This document shows, piece by piece, positions 6,892 to 19,614 of a stretch of DNA of 64,000 nt; position 1 is the stretch's first letter; every line of letters begins with the position of its first letter. The position numbers and the translations under genes are program-made. Source of the stretch: CBDANZ01 sp965197865 (GTDB lineage: Bacteria; Acidobacteriota; Vicinamibacteria; Vicinamibacterales; CAVVIG01); the NCBI GenBank assembly GCA_965197865.1, contig CBDANZ010000003.1, forward strand, positions 558,001 through 622,000, read 5' to 3'. The notes below the pieces were generated by a model. That model had not been told where the DNA came from. It ran no database searches and saw only the letters and a program-made list of their open reading frames with translations.

Positions 6892-8380
6892 CTAACAGTC
6901 TGTGTTTAAACCCTGCGATTCACGCGGCGACGGGTAGCAGCTCAAAACAATGACGCGGCGACGACCCCGGCGATCGATCAACGAATCTTGGTTCATGGTT
7001 CCCCCAGAGAGCGCCGAGGCGCGCCCATACGGCGATGAAGACAGCCAAGACGCCTGCGGCGCGGCCCTGCAAGCGCCGTGGCGTGCCGATGCCGAGGCAC
7101 TGGCGCATCGCGAGCCCCAAGTTGAAGCCGCCGCCATGAATCAGTAGACGCTTCAAGATGTTGTCGTGTCCCCGCAAGTGCGTGCGTCGCATCCCGCCGG
7201 TCTCATAGAGGTGGGCAAACGATCGCTCGGCGAGTTCCGCCCGTCGCCGCCGCAAGCGTCGCCCGCGGGCGCCCCGGAGACGGCGGCGATTCCCATGGAC
7301 GGGCGCGTACGCATCCGGCGCGTCGGACCAATCGCGCCGGCCACGGTCGGGTTCCGAAATGTACGACCGCAGGCCCACCGCAGCCAGGTCTACCATCGTC
7401 TCGTTGCTGTGATAGCCCTTGTCCGCGACGATGTCCTCCAACCTCCCGCGCGCGTCGGTCGTCGCGTGCGCGGCTTCCACCTGTTCGGCCGCCGTGATCG
7501 CCGCCGTGACAAGCGTCCTCGTGTCGCCCTGATCGGCGCCCTGCACCGTCACCGCGACCAACGCGCCGCTCTCCAGATCGATCGCATGCTCGGCTTTGTG
7601 CGCCAAGTGCGTCTGGCCGTCTTTCATTTTCGCGACCTTCGCGTCAGGATCGCTGGGGCTGGTCCACTCGCTGTTCGAGGTTTTCTTCTTCCGCGTGCGA
7701 TCAAACCGCGCCAAGACTTCGCGCGTCGGCGTCTTGATCCCCGAGGCGGCGGCGAGGCGGGTCAGATACGCCTGGTAGGCTTCCCCCGTGTCCCGGCGCA
7801 CGATACTCCGCATGGCGGCGTTGGCCTCCAACGTCGTCGCGTCGATCGCGATCGTCCGGCCCTTCAACAGGCCGGCGGCCGCCAGGCGCTGCTGGACCCA
7901 CGTGAACACCGCCCGGTGCGTCTCCACATCGATCACGCGGCGGGTGCGCGAAATCGTCGAGTGATCCGGGGCCGCCTCCTCCAGCCCGAGTCGCAGGAAG
8001 CTCCGCACCGCCAGCGAGTCCGCCGCACGCCATGCGATGCCGCGCTCCGAATCGATGCCTTCGAAGTACCCAACCAGCAACAAGCGGAAGTAGCGACCGG
8101 GCGCCAGACTCGGGCGGCCCAACACCGGCGCGTAGAAGGATCGACAGGCGTCTTCCACGAAGGTGTCGAAGCCGTCGGCATCCAGCAACGCATTCAAGCG
8201 CGTGTAGAACGGATGCCCAGGCGAGACCGGCAGATCCGACGCGGCAATCCACAACGGAGGTTGTTCGGGGTCGCGGGTGCCCATGGCCATGCGCCACAGT
8301 GTAAGGAGCGGGATCGATCCTGTCGATCCCCTCGCCAATAACAAGGGGCTGCTCGATCGACTTTCACCACGGGCTGCTAA
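6892..8380 (-). mobile_element. IS1182-like insertion sequence
   Basis: One transposase gene almost fills the element. The right terminus (8359-8380) is GACTTTCACCACGGGCTG followed by CTAA; the left (6892-6913) is CTAA followed by CAGTCTGTGTTTAAAC. CTAA is therefore directly repeated at both ends and fits a 4-bp target duplication. The left inverted repeat is less well conserved than the right. On the right the CTAA coincides with the stop codon (TAG on the minus strand) of the neighbouring SAP/Rho-N-like gene, so the insertion landed at the very end of that gene without breaking it. Confidence 0.8.
6920..8290 (-). CDS. IS1182-family (DDE) transposase
   Basis: This is a transposase of about 456 residues from the ATG at 8290; the frame is open to 8344. 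The N-terminal domain (PFYTRLNALLD, SFYAPVLGRPSLAPGRYFRLLLVGYFEG split over residues 30-90) matches the DUF772-type domain of IS1182/IS5-like transposases. The DDE core is visible as IAIDATTLEAN (first Asp), DIVADKGYHSNET (second Asp) and RRAELAERSFAHLYETGGMR (Glu, then the R-x-x-x-x-G-x-x-N region as RGHDNILKRLLIHGGGFNLG). The frame is uninterrupted, so the enzyme may be functional. The last 50 residues after the core are Arg/Gly-rich and less typical. Confidence 0.9.
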   Translation of the reverse strand: MAMGTRDPEQPPLWIAASDLPVSPGHPFYTRLNALLDADGFDTFVEDACRSFYAPVLGRPSLAPGRYFRLLLVGYFEGIDSERGIAWRAADSLAVRSFLRLGLEEAAPDHSTISRTRRVIDVETHRAVFTWVQQRLAAAGLLKGRTIAIDATTLEANAAMRSIVRRDTGEAYQAYLTRLAAASGIKTPTREVLARFDRTRKKKTSNSEWTSPSDPDAKVAKMKDGQTHLAHKAEHAIDLESGALVAVTVQGADQGDTRTLVTAAITAAEQVEAAHATTDARGRLEDIVADKGYHSNETMVDLAAVGLRSYISEPDRGRRDWSDAPDAYAPVHGNRRRLRGARGRRLRRRRAELAERSFAHLYETGGMRRTHLRGHDNILKRLLIHGGGFNLGLAMRQCLGIGTPRRLQGRAAGVLAVFIAVWARLGALWGNHEPRFVDRSPGSSPRHCFELLPVAA

Positions 8381-8700
8381 GCCACGTGAGCGCGAATCTG
8401 CCGATTCAGCCGGTGAATCTGACGCCGAAGGCTCTTCAGCGTATTATGATCGTGCGCCTCGAGCGCCGCGCTCCTCCGGCTCTTGAGCTCGCGCATTTTC
8501 GCCTTGATTGCCGCTTTGTCGATCCCCTTTATGTCCTGATGCTCGTGCATCTCGATGCCCAGCGCCTTGCAGAGCGCCGGCAGCAGATGGTCCTTGTTCA
8601 TCTGCGAATGGCCCTGTACAGCATCGTGTTGCACGTCCTTGGCGATATCCCGCAGCTCCTGGACCGTCTTCTTCCTCAGCTCGTGATAGGCGTAAGCCAT
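8377..8700 (-). CDS. small SAP/Rho-N-like domain protein
   Basis: A 107-residue basic protein from the ATG at 8700, which has GGAGG at good spacing. Residues about 9-48 (KTVQELRDIAKDV, then SQMNKDHLLPALCKALGIE) fit the SAP/Rho N-terminal fold, a nucleic-acid-binding helix-loop-helix. The second half is a charged helical region (KAKMRELKSRRSAALEAHD and RRQIHRLNRQIR) that may form a coiled coil. Similar small proteins are common in Acidobacteria and Deltaproteobacteria, but their role is unknown. The stop codon lies in the CTAA duplicated by the adjacent IS, so the reading frame appears intact. Confidence 0.85.
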   Translation of the reverse strand: MAYAYHELRKKTVQELRDIAKDVQHDAVQGHSQMNKDHLLPALCKALGIEMHEHQDIKGIDKAAIKAKMRELKSRRSAALEAHDHNTLKSLRRQIHRLNRQIRAHVA

Positions 8701-8744
8701 CGAATCCTCCGTCGCTTGCCACACCAGCGCGGCTGCCGCGCTGG

Positions 8745-8785
8745 GGGCCCGCGCCCTGGCCGGCGGAAGCCGGGCCACTGCCAGT
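8745..8785. repeat. hairpin repeat downstream of msrB
   Basis: CTGGCCGGCGGAAGCCGGGCC forms a stem-loop and is followed by ACTGCCAGTTATGAAAT, paralleling the element at 6191-6235. It abuts the msrB stop and lies upstream of the SAP/Rho-N-like gene. Confidence 0.6.
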
Positions 8786-9192
8786 TATGAAATGTCGGGC
8801 TGAAAGTCCAACGCGACGCCGTTGATGCAGTATCGCTGGCCCGTCGGCGGCGGACCGTCAGGAAAGATGTGGCCCAAGTGTCCGCCGCACCGCGCGCAGT
8901 GCACTTCCACCCGCGTCACGAAGAAGCTGCGATCGGTCGATGAGCCGACCGCGTCCTCGAGGGGCGCCCAGAAGCTCGGCCATCCTGTTCCACTCTCGAA
9001 CTTCGTATCGGCTGAAAACAGCGCCTGGCCGCACCCCGCGCAGCGGAAGGTTCCTTCCCGCTTCTCATGATTGAGCGTGCTCGCGCCGGGAGGTTCGGTG
9101 CCGTGCTCGCGGAGCACGTAAAACTGCTCCCGCGTCAGCATCTTCTGCCACTGCTCGTCGGTTTCTTGCACCTTAAGAAGTCTCTCTTCCAT
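8785..9192 (-). CDS. msrB: Peptide-methionine (R)-S-oxide reductase MsrB
   Basis: MsrB reduces the R epimer of methionine sulfoxide. From the ATG at 9192 (GAGG about 5 nt upstream) the protein is 135 residues. It has the zinc-binding pairs C-x-x-C (RCAGCG) and C-x-x-C (HCARCGGHLGHIF), the SGTGWPSF substrate motif, and the catalytic Cys in RYCINGVAL near the C-terminus. An upstream ATG at 9216 lacks a ribosome-binding site and would add only eight residues. It complements msrA at 6235-6816. Confidence 0.96.
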   Translation of the reverse strand: MEERLLKVQETDEQWQKMLTREQFYVLREHGTEPPGASTLNHEKREGTFRCAGCGQALFSADTKFESGTGWPSFWAPLEDAVGSSTDRSFFVTRVEVHCARCGGHLGHIFPDGPPPTGQRYCINGVALDFQPDIS

Positions 9193-9419
9193 GTGCCTCA
9201 CCTGTACCGCCGTCATTGAAGATATCAAACTTCGGGGAGGAGGTGGGGGCGTGAGAATGGAGAAGGTGTCGCAGGGCTGAAAATGGAAGCCCGCTCTGGA
9301 GGGTTTCCGGCTCCCTTGGGGGGTCGTCGTTCGCTCGTGCCAGTTGCGTTGATCGCGGCGTCCCGTCGGTCTTCGATACGGTCCCCTGGGACAGCTCAAC
9401 CGCACCGACCGACCGCCCC

Positions 9420-9531
9420 GAGGGAGCTGGGTCGTGTCGCCACGGCGCTCTCCCGCTACGGCGTGAATCTGAACGCTGTCGCGGGGCCCGTCGCGGACGA
9501 TCCGAAGAAGGCCAAGCGGATGCTGGAGTAG
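9420..9531 (+). pseudogene. possible ACT-domain remnant
   Basis: The translated segment ELGRVATALSRYGVNLNAVAG followed by PVADDPKKAKRMLE and a stop resembles the second half of an ACT-type ligand domain (helix, then G-V-N-I/L-x-A-x-A). Nothing recognisable precedes it in frame, and the rest of the 9193-9534 gap shows no gene. It could be chance in GC-rich DNA; confidence is low. Confidence 0.25.
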
Positions 9532-9534
9532 TTC

Positions 9535-9582
9535 TAAATAAGAAGGCCCGACGTCGTCGTTGGACAACACCGAGCCTTCGGC
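9535..9582 (-). terminator. rho-independent terminator of the rRNA operon
   Basis: On the minus strand, directly after the 5S gene, AAGGCTCGGTGTTGTC pairs with GACGTCGGGCCTT across a short loop and is followed by a T-rich tail (CTTATTT). Position, stem and tail fit an intrinsic terminator. Confidence 0.8.
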
Positions 9583-9586
9583 GTGA

Positions 9587-9705
<119 letters not shown>

Positions 9706-9800
9706 AATGTGCTGCCTGGGGTCCGAAACCGCGAGCGCGGCCACTCGAGCCACGCGATACGTCGCGCCATCGATCGTCCCAGGCAATCTTTCAAAGAACT

Positions 9801-9870
9801 CAAAGTTAGAACCAAGAACCTAGAAGGACACTGTCCTGTTGACTTTTCAGTTTTCAGTTCTAACTTTCCA
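9801..9870. repeat. word-palindrome repeat in the 23S-5S spacer
   Basis: The left arm 9801-9826 (CAAAGTTAGAACCAAGAACC...) and right arm 9844-9870 (TTTTCAGTTTTCAGTTCTAA...) are inverted: AAAGTTAGAA pairs with TTCTAACTTT. The right arm repeats CAGTTTT. It lies beside a boxA-like TTCTTTGAAAG on the minus strand. It is one of the word-palindrome set. Confidence 0.55.
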
Positions 9871-9943
9871 ACTGAACGTCCAGCAAGCGGTAGTTTGACC
9901 GATTCACTCACGCAGCGTTTCCGCGTGCATGTAGAAACAATTT

Positions 9944-12936
<2,993 letters not shown>

Positions 12937-12968
12937 TAAGAAACTCGAAACTGACGTTGACCGACTTT

Positions 12969-13030
12969 GGGCTCTCGGTCTTGGGTTCTGGCATGTTCGT
13001 GCTGAAGCCCAGAACTTGAAGCCTAAAGCC
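12969..13030. repeat. word-palindrome repeat before the 23S gene
   Basis: The left arm (GGGCTCTCGGTCTTGGGTTC) and the right arm (GAAGCCCAGAACTTGAAGCC) are inverted, with GGGTTCTGG against CCAGAACTT-like pairs and repeated GAAGCC/AAAGCC words. It is in the tRNA-Ala to 23S spacer. Confidence 0.45.
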
Positions 13031-13273
13031 TGCCTGCGTCAGTATCTATGCACACTGCGTGTGTGTGGTCGGAAAAACTACCGCTTGCAAGATATTCAGT
13101 TGTCAAAGATCACTCCGGGGGCACGCGCCCGCGGAATCTCGCTGTGGGTCCGCAGGACAATGTCCCTAGGACCCCGTTGGTTCGCTCGACCAGGTCGCTG
13201 GCCCAGAGCCGAGCGGGGGTCTTAGTGGTCCCCGCGAGGCCGGCACGGCTCAATACCGCGCCTTCAAACAAAG

Positions 13274-13346
13274 TGGAGAATACCGGGCTCGAACCGGTGA
13301 CCTCCTGGTTGCAAACCAGGCGCTCTCCCAGCTGAGCTAATTCCCC
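13274..13346 (-). tRNA. tRNA-Ala (TGC)
   Basis: The minus-strand cloverleaf begins GGGGAATTAGCTCAGCTGGG, has anticodon stem-loop CCTGGTTTGCAAACCAGG with anticodon TGC, T-arm GGTTCGAGCCC, and acceptor pairing GGGGAAT with ATTCTCC. CCA is not encoded. It is the second tRNA in the 16S-23S spacer. Confidence 0.95.
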
Positions 13347-13545
13347 AGTTTTTGCTTGCGATCCTGATTGTCGCGCGAAGGAAGAAAGGTCAGGAGGTGT
13401 GACATCCGAACGAACCTTACTCGCGCTAGGCACTACCCAATCAGCAGTCTCCTTTCGCCGAATGCCCGCCCTTGGCGGCTTCAGCACCCAACCTTCGGCC
13501 TAGCTGGCTTGCCAACCGAAACCCTCGTCAAGGGGTGAAGGCTGG

Positions 13546-13619
<74 letters not shown>

Positions 13620-13621
13620 TC

Positions 13622-13680
13622 GAGTCTCAAACCTCAAGTCCCAAGTCCTGACTGACCACTCACAACTTGGGATCCACGAC
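13622..13680. repeat. short word repeat between 16S and tRNA-Ile
   Basis: CTCAAACCTCAAGTCCCAAG followed by TCC is a near-tandem run of a 7-mer like CTCAAGT, and CACAACTTGGGATCC about 20 bp later is its inverse. It is weaker than the other elements of this type. Confidence 0.4.
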
Positions 13681-13752
13681 GACTGATACCGATTCCCTCA
13701 AAACTAGATAGGCGTGCAATTCACAAAGCCTTGAGCGCCAGATCGATCTTCG

Positions 13753-13822
13753 AGAAGCTTTCAGCTTTCAGTTTCCAGCTTTCAGCAATGCTGAGAGCTG
13801 GCGGCTGATAGCTGAGAGCTGT
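13753..13822. repeat. word-palindrome repeat at the 3' edge of 16S
   Basis: The left arm has near-tandem copies of CTTTCAG (GAAGCTTTCAGCTTTCAGTT and CCAGCTTTCAGC). The right arm after AAT has the inverted words (CTGAGAGCTGGCGGCTGATA, GCTGAGAGCTG). It ends 9 bp from the mature 16S 3' end, so it may take part in the processing stem. A related sequence built on the same word is at 25306-25365 between purQ and purS. Confidence 0.7.
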
Positions 13823-13827
13823 TTCTC

Positions 13828-15380
<1,553 letters not shown>

Positions 15381-15597
15381 TTAAGTTCATTGCCCGTCGA
15401 CTTGGCCGCTTGCGCGGCCTCGCTCAGGGTCAACTCATTAACGCGAGGCCTAATTGGCTCTGCGTTGTTCAATCCGTTCTTTGTCTCGTGGTTCACCGCC
15501 AGTCGCCCTTGCAACGGACTGACGACAGAGGTCGACTGGATTGCGCGGCGCCACGTGCTGACTCTCATTGCGGGCTGTGTGTGCTTGCACGCACTAT

Positions 15598-15614
15598 CTA
15601 GTTTTCAAAGAACC
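15598..15614 (-). promoter_or_regulatory. boxA-like antitermination site in the rRNA leader
   Basis: On the minus strand GGTTCTTTGAAAACTAG lies about 220 bp upstream of the 16S 5' end. It resembles rrn leader boxA elements (core TGCTCTTTGAAAA) recognised by NusB/S10. Similar TTCTTTGAAA occurs again upstream of 5S (around 9789-9799). Confidence 0.6.
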
Positions 15615-15700
15615 GGCCGTCCCGAGCGACTTAGCGCCGGGCCTCCCCCCCCGATTGCAACGACCAGCTGTCACACCGTCGCTTTGAGGGGAACCCTGTT

Positions 15701-15730
15701 AGGTTACTAGAGGCATCCCCCAGCCGTCAA
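15701..15730 (-). promoter_or_regulatory. putative rRNA operon promoter
   Basis: On the minus strand TTGACG (15730-15725) overlaps the tyrS stop codon. It is followed by TAGTAA (15709-15704, spacer 15) or TAACCT (15706-15701, spacer 18) as the possible -10. It lies about 325 bp upstream of 16S. The rest of 15381-15700 is leader sequence with no gene. Confidence 0.5.
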
Positions 15731-17001
15731 GTCAGCCGAACGAGGTGATTCTGCCTCTGGCCCTTCCGCAAGACGAAAAGCTGCCCCCCAATCGCCTGCT
15801 CGCGCGTGAGCCGTGCCCTGGGATCGGAGGCGCGCCTATTGTTGACGTACACGCCGCCAGCCTCGACGAGCCGACGTGCCTCGCTCCGAGAGGGCGCGAG
15901 GCGAACGCGGGCCACCAGATCCACAACTCCAATCCCGTCGGGGCCCATTTCGTCGGCTGCGATCTCTGTCGAAGAAACATCCTCGAACATCGCCAGGACG
16001 TCATCCACGGGAAGCGTCGAGATATCTTCGCCGAAGAGCAGGGTCGACGCCTGCTCGGCGCGCCGGCCCTGCTCGGCGTCGTGCACGACCGCCGTGACTT
16101 CCCGCGCGAGCCTGCGCTGCGCTTCGCGCTTTTCGGGCGCCGAGCGCGTCGCCTCTCCGAGACCGTCGATTGTCGCACGGTCGAGAAACGTGAAGTACTT
16201 AAGGTACGTGACGACGTCGCGGTCATCGGTGTTCAGCCAGAATTGATAGAACCTGAACGGCAAGGTGCGCGCACGATCGAGCCAGACCGTTCCCGCTTCC
16301 GTCTTCCCGAACTTCACGCCCGACGCCGTCGTCATCAACGGCCAGACGAGGCCATGCGCCTGCTTGCCTCGCTGCCTGCGGATGAGATCGATGCCAGCCG
16401 TGACGTTGCCCCACTGATCGCTACCGCCCATTTGCAGCAGGCAGCCGTAGTGATCGAACAGGTGAAGGAAATCGTACGACTGCAGCAGCAGGTAGCTGAA
16501 TTCGGTAAACGAAATGCCTTCTTTGCTTTCAAGCCGTCGGGTCACCGACTCTTTCTGAAGCATGTAGTTGACGGTGAAGTACTTCCCTACATCGCGCAGA
16601 AACGACATCAGATCCATCCGGTGGAGCCACTCCGCGTTGTTGAGGATCCGCGGTGGGTTGGCGCGGTTGTCGAAGTCGAGGAACCGTTCGAGCTGTCTCC
16701 CGATGCTGGCCGCGTTCTCTTCGACCTGCTCGCGCGAGAGCAGCGTGCGCTCCCTCGACTTTCCGCTCGGATCGCCAATCATGCCGGTGCCGCCGCCAAG
16801 GACCGCAATCGGCGAATGTCCACACTTCTGCAGCCGAGCCAGCGCCATGACCGGCAGCAGTAACCCAACGTGGAGGCTCGACGCCGTCGGATCGATGCCC
16901 ACGTACGCGGCGACTCGCACCTTATCGAGGAGATCGGACAGGCCCTCGGTGGCGTCGTAGACCATTCCGCGCCATGTCAATTCTTGGAACACATTTGCCA
17001 T
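15727..17001 (-). CDS. tyrS: Tyrosyl-tRNA synthetase
   Basis: TyrRS attaches tyrosine to tRNA-Tyr. From the ATG at 17001 the protein has 424 residues. The HIGH-type motif is LHVGLLLP near residue 45, the tyrosine-binding region includes GGSDQWGN near 200, and the KMSKS-type loop is VKFGKTEAG near 240. The C-terminal S4-like RNA-binding domain (EARRLVEAGGVYVNN) is complete. This is the TyrS type with KFGKS-like loop found in most bacteria. The frame extends 26 codons upstream into the repeat at 17002-17092, which is not coding. The rRNA promoter appears to begin at its stop codon. Confidence 0.96.
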   Translation of the reverse strand: MANVFQELTWRGMVYDATEGLSDLLDKVRVAAYVGIDPTASSLHVGLLLPVMALARLQKCGHSPIAVLGGGTGMIGDPSGKSRERTLLSREQVEENAASIGRQLERFLDFDNRANPPRILNNAEWLHRMDLMSFLRDVGKYFTVNYMLQKESVTRRLESKEGISFTEFSYLLLQSYDFLHLFDHYGCLLQMGGSDQWGNVTAGIDLIRRQRGKQAHGLVWPLMTTASGVKFGKTEAGTVWLDRARTLPFRFYQFWLNTDDRDVVTYLKYFTFLDRATIDGLGEATRSAPEKREAQRRLAREVTAVVHDAEQGRRAEQASTLLFGEDISTLPVDDVLAMFEDVSSTEIAADEMGPDGIGVVDLVARVRLAPSRSEARRLVEAGGVYVNNRRASDPRARLTREQAIGGQLFVLRKGQRQNHLVRLT

Positions 17002-17092
17002 GAACGTTCTTCGTTCGACCTTCTTCGTTCGACACTCTTCGTTCCCCGATCGGAGAACGGCGAACGTCGAACCGAGCACGGAGAACGATTAC
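17002..17092. repeat. word-palindrome repeat upstream of tyrS
   Basis: The left arm (17002-17048) has GTTCTTCGTTCGACC, TTCTTCGTTCGACA and TCTTCGTTC in near-tandem; the right arm (17051-17092) has the inverse words GGAGAACGGCGAACGTCGAA and GGAGAACG. It fills the divergent gap between tyrS and the phosphoesterase gene, so the promoters of both must overlap it. Confidence 0.65.
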
Positions 17093-17103
17093 TATATCAG
17101 CCG

Positions 17104-17937
17104 ATGACAATCAGCCGGCGCGCCGTGCTCAAGACCTTTCTCGCCACCGGTGTCGGCGCGGTCGTCGGCGGCAGCGCCGACGGCTATCTGTACGGGCGCA
17201 AGGCGCTCGAACTGACGCGCACGACGCTGCCAGTCGCGGGTCTGCCGGCCCCGCTCTCGGGCTTGCGCATCGGCTTGATGACTGACGTTCACCGCAGCGA
17301 GTGGGTATCCGACGCCGACCTCATGCGGGCGGTTGATCTCATGATGTCGGCGAAACCCGATCTCATCGTGCTCGGCGGTGACTACGTCACCTGGGGTGAC
17401 CGGCGGTACGTGGGTCCGTCGGCCGAGACGCTTGGCGGCCTGTCGGCGCGATACGGCGTGTTCGGCGTCCTCGGGAATCACGACGACGACCGCGACATGC
17501 CGGCCGCGCTGGGCTCGCGCGGCGTGCAGATACTGAGGGACGCTCGGACCCGTCTCGGGATTGGCGGCGAAACGCTCGAGCTCGCCGGCATTCGTTTTTG
17601 GACCAGGCGGACCGCCGACATCGCATCGGTGGTGCGGGGGGCGAAAGGCCCAGTCGTGTTGCTCGCGCACGATCCGCGCCGACTGACCGAGGCGGTCGCC
17701 CTGAAGATTCCGCTCGTCTTGTCGGGGCACACCCACGGCGGGCAAGTCGTACTGCCGGCGTTCGGCGCCGTCGCAGCCAGAAAGTTCCCCGTCGTCTCCG
17801 GCGTCGCGCGGCGCGAGAGCACAACCATCTTCGTGAGTCGAGGGATTGGAACGGTGTACATCCCGGTGAGAGTGAACTGCCCGCCGGAAATCGCTCTACT
17901 GACGCTTCAATCCGAGAACCTGTCGCGCAACGCCTAG
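17104..17937 (+). CDS. Tat-exported metallophosphoesterase (YkuE-like)
   Basis: A 277-residue calcineurin-like phosphoesterase. From the ATG at 17104 the protein opens with a twin-arginine signal (SRRAVLKTFLATGVGAVVGG), so export in folded, metal-loaded form is likely. Metal-ligand motifs appear in order: GLMTDVHRS, LGGDYVTWG, GNHDDDRD, LLAHDPR and SGHTHGGQ. This order fits the YkuE/UDP-diacylglucosamine-pyrophosphatase-like group, but the substrate cannot be told. The longer open frame upstream runs through the repeat and into tyrS antisense and is not credible. The stop overlaps the purN stop by 4 bp (convergent). Confidence 0.9.
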   Translation: MTISRRAVLKTFLATGVGAVVGGSADGYLYGRKALELTRTTLPVAGLPAPLSGLRIGLMTDVHRSEWVSDADLMRAVDLMMSAKPDLIVLGGDYVTWGDRRYVGPSAETLGGLSARYGVFGVLGNHDDDRDMPAALGSRGVQILRDARTRLGIGGETLELAGIRFWTRRTADIASVVRGAKGPVVLLAHDPRRLTEAVALKIPLVLSGHTHGGQVVLPAFGAVAARKFPVVSGVARRESTTIFVSRGIGTVYIPVRVNCPPEIALLTLQSENLSRNA

Positions 17938-18566
17938 CGGCGCAGGAATCGTCTCCCTTCGATGCGCCACCCACCTTCGAGCATGATTCGGATCGCCTCG
18001 GGATACAGCTTGTGTTCTTCAACGAGAATCCGAGCCGCGAGGCTGTCCGGCGTGTCATCGTCGAGCAGGGGCACCGGAGACTGGGCAATGATTGGTCCGT
18101 TGTCGAGGTCTGTCGTCACGAGGTGCACCGTGGCGCCGCTCACCCGAACCCCATGCTCGAACGCCTGGCGCTGAGCCTCGACCCCTCGAAAGGCGGGCAA
18201 CAGCGACGGGTGGGTGTTGATGAGACGATTCGGAAATGCATCGAGCAGCGGCGCGCCGACCAGCCGCATGAACCCTGCGAGACATACGAGGCCGACGTCG
18301 CGCGCCTTCAGCAGGTCGACAATCGCACGGTCGTAGGCGTCGCGGTGCGGATATTCGCGCGGGTTCAGGAAGATAGCCTCGATGCCGGCCTCGCGCGCGC
18401 GCATCAACCCGGCCGCGTCGGATCGATTCGAGACGACGAGGGCGATCGTTGCGTCGAGCTCGCGTGACCTGGTTGCCTCGATGATCGACTGAAGGTTCGA
18501 GCCGCGACCCGAGATGAGGACGGCGATGCGGCGCGAGGGAAGATGACGCGGATAGCTGTCAAGCAC
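17934..18566 (-). CDS. purN: Phosphoribosylglycinamide formyltransferase PurN
   Basis: PurN transfers a formyl group from 10-formyl-THF to GAR, the third step of purine synthesis. The 210-residue protein has the N-terminal ISGRGSNLQSI phosphate-binding loop, the folate/catalytic segment INTHPSLLPAFRG (catalytic Asn-His) near residues 116-128, and the VSGATVHLVTTDLDNGPIIAQ loop containing the catalytic Asp. A C-terminal helix follows. The start is GTG at 18566, overlapping the purM stop by 8 bp. It is the last gene of the purine operon. Confidence 0.96.
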   Translation of the reverse strand: MLDSYPRHLPSRRIAVLISGRGSNLQSIIEATRSRELDATIALVVSNRSDAAGLMRAREAGIEAIFLNPREYPHRDAYDRAIVDLLKARDVGLVCLAGFMRLVGAPLLDAFPNRLINTHPSLLPAFRGVEAQRQAFEHGVRVSGATVHLVTTDLDNGPIIAQSPVPLLDDDTPDSLAARILVEEHKLYPEAIRIMLEGGWRIEGRRFLRR

Positions 18567-19614
18567 TTGACTGGCTCACGTCCCCTTTGTCCGTGTATCG
18601 CACGCCTCGATTGCCGGAAATGATCGTTCCGATGACGACGGCGCCGCGCTCACCCGTATTGGCGAGCGCTTGCAAGACTTCCTGACGTTTGGACGCCGCA
18701 CACACGAGGATCAACCCAACGCCCATATTGACTGTCCGGAACATCTCGGTCGTCGTGATCGAGCCGAGCCTCTGCAGCAGCCCAAAGATCGGCGGAACCG
18801 TCCAGGTCCCTGGATTGACGACGGCCCCTCGGCCTTCCGGCAGAACGCGAGGGAGATTCTCCGTGATCCCGCCGCCGGTAATGTGCGCCATCCCTTTCAC
18901 CAGCCCGGCCTCGACGAGCGGGTCAAGCGCGCCGAGATAGGACCGGTGCGGCGCGAGCAGCGCGTCAGCCACTGACATACCGAGCTCCGGCACCGTCATC
19001 TCGGGCTTCAGTCCGGCCATGTCGAACAACACGCGACGCGCGAGGGAATAGCCATTTGTGTGGAGGCCGGCCGAAGGTAGCGCGATCAAGACGTCGCCCG
19101 GCGCAATCGACCCTCCATCGATGATTCGCGCCCGTTCGACGACGCCGACAATGAAGCCGGCGATGTCATACTCGCCGTCGACATAAAAGCCGGGCATCTC
19201 GGCCGTCTCGCCGCCGACGAGCGCGCAGCCGTTCTCGCGGCAGCCACGCGCCACGCCCCCAACGACGCGCTCAGCAACATCCGGCGACAGGTGGCCGGTC
19301 GCCAGATAGTCGAGGAAGAACAGCGGACGCGCGCCCTGCACCAGAATGTCGTTCACACAGTGATTGACGAGGTCGGCGCCAACGGTGTCGTGTCGGCCGG
19401 TCATGAAGGCGACCTTGAGTTTCGTCCCGACGCCGTCGACGCTTGAGACGAGCACAGGCTCTCGATAGTCATCTCGATCGAGTTTGAACAGGCCGCCGAA
19501 GGAGCCGATCTCCGACAAGACTCCCGGGGTGAAGGTGGCGCGCGCCAGCGACCTGATCCGGCGGACGGTTTCGTCGCCGGCGTCGATATCAACCCCGGAC
19601 TGGCGATAATCCAT
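18559..19614 (-). CDS. purM: Phosphoribosylformylglycinamidine cyclo-ligase PurM
   Basis: PurM (AIR synthetase) closes FGAM to AIR with ATP, step five of the pathway. The protein has about 351 residues. It begins DYRQSGVDIDAGDETVRRI, the family start, and carries SSVDGVGTKLKVA, HCVNDILVQGA, LVGGETAEMPGFY and HITGGGITENLPR motifs of the PurM/PurL ATP-binding fold. The ATG at 19614 forms TGATG with the stop of the HEAT-repeat gene upstream, so the two are coupled. A TTG one codon earlier is less likely. Confidence 0.96.
   Translation of the reverse strand: MDYRQSGVDIDAGDETVRRIRSLARATFTPGVLSEIGSFGGLFKLDRDDYREPVLVSSVDGVGTKLKVAFMTGRHDTVGADLVNHCVNDILVQGARPLFFLDYLATGHLSPDVAERVVGGVARGCRENGCALVGGETAEMPGFYVDGEYDIAGFIVGVVERARIIDGGSIAPGDVLIALPSAGLHTNGYSLARRVLFDMAGLKPEMTVPELGMSVADALLAPHRSYLGALDPLVEAGLVKGMAHITGGGITENLPRVLPEGRGAVVNPGTWTVPPIFGLLQRLGSITTTEMFRTVNMGVGLILVCAASKRQEVLQALANTGERGAVVIGTIISGNRGVRYTDKGDVSQSSA

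Noticed and set aside
8377..8380. SAP/Rho-N-like gene truncated by the IS
   Set aside because: The stop codon lies in the 4-bp target sequence that is duplicated, so the native end seems kept.
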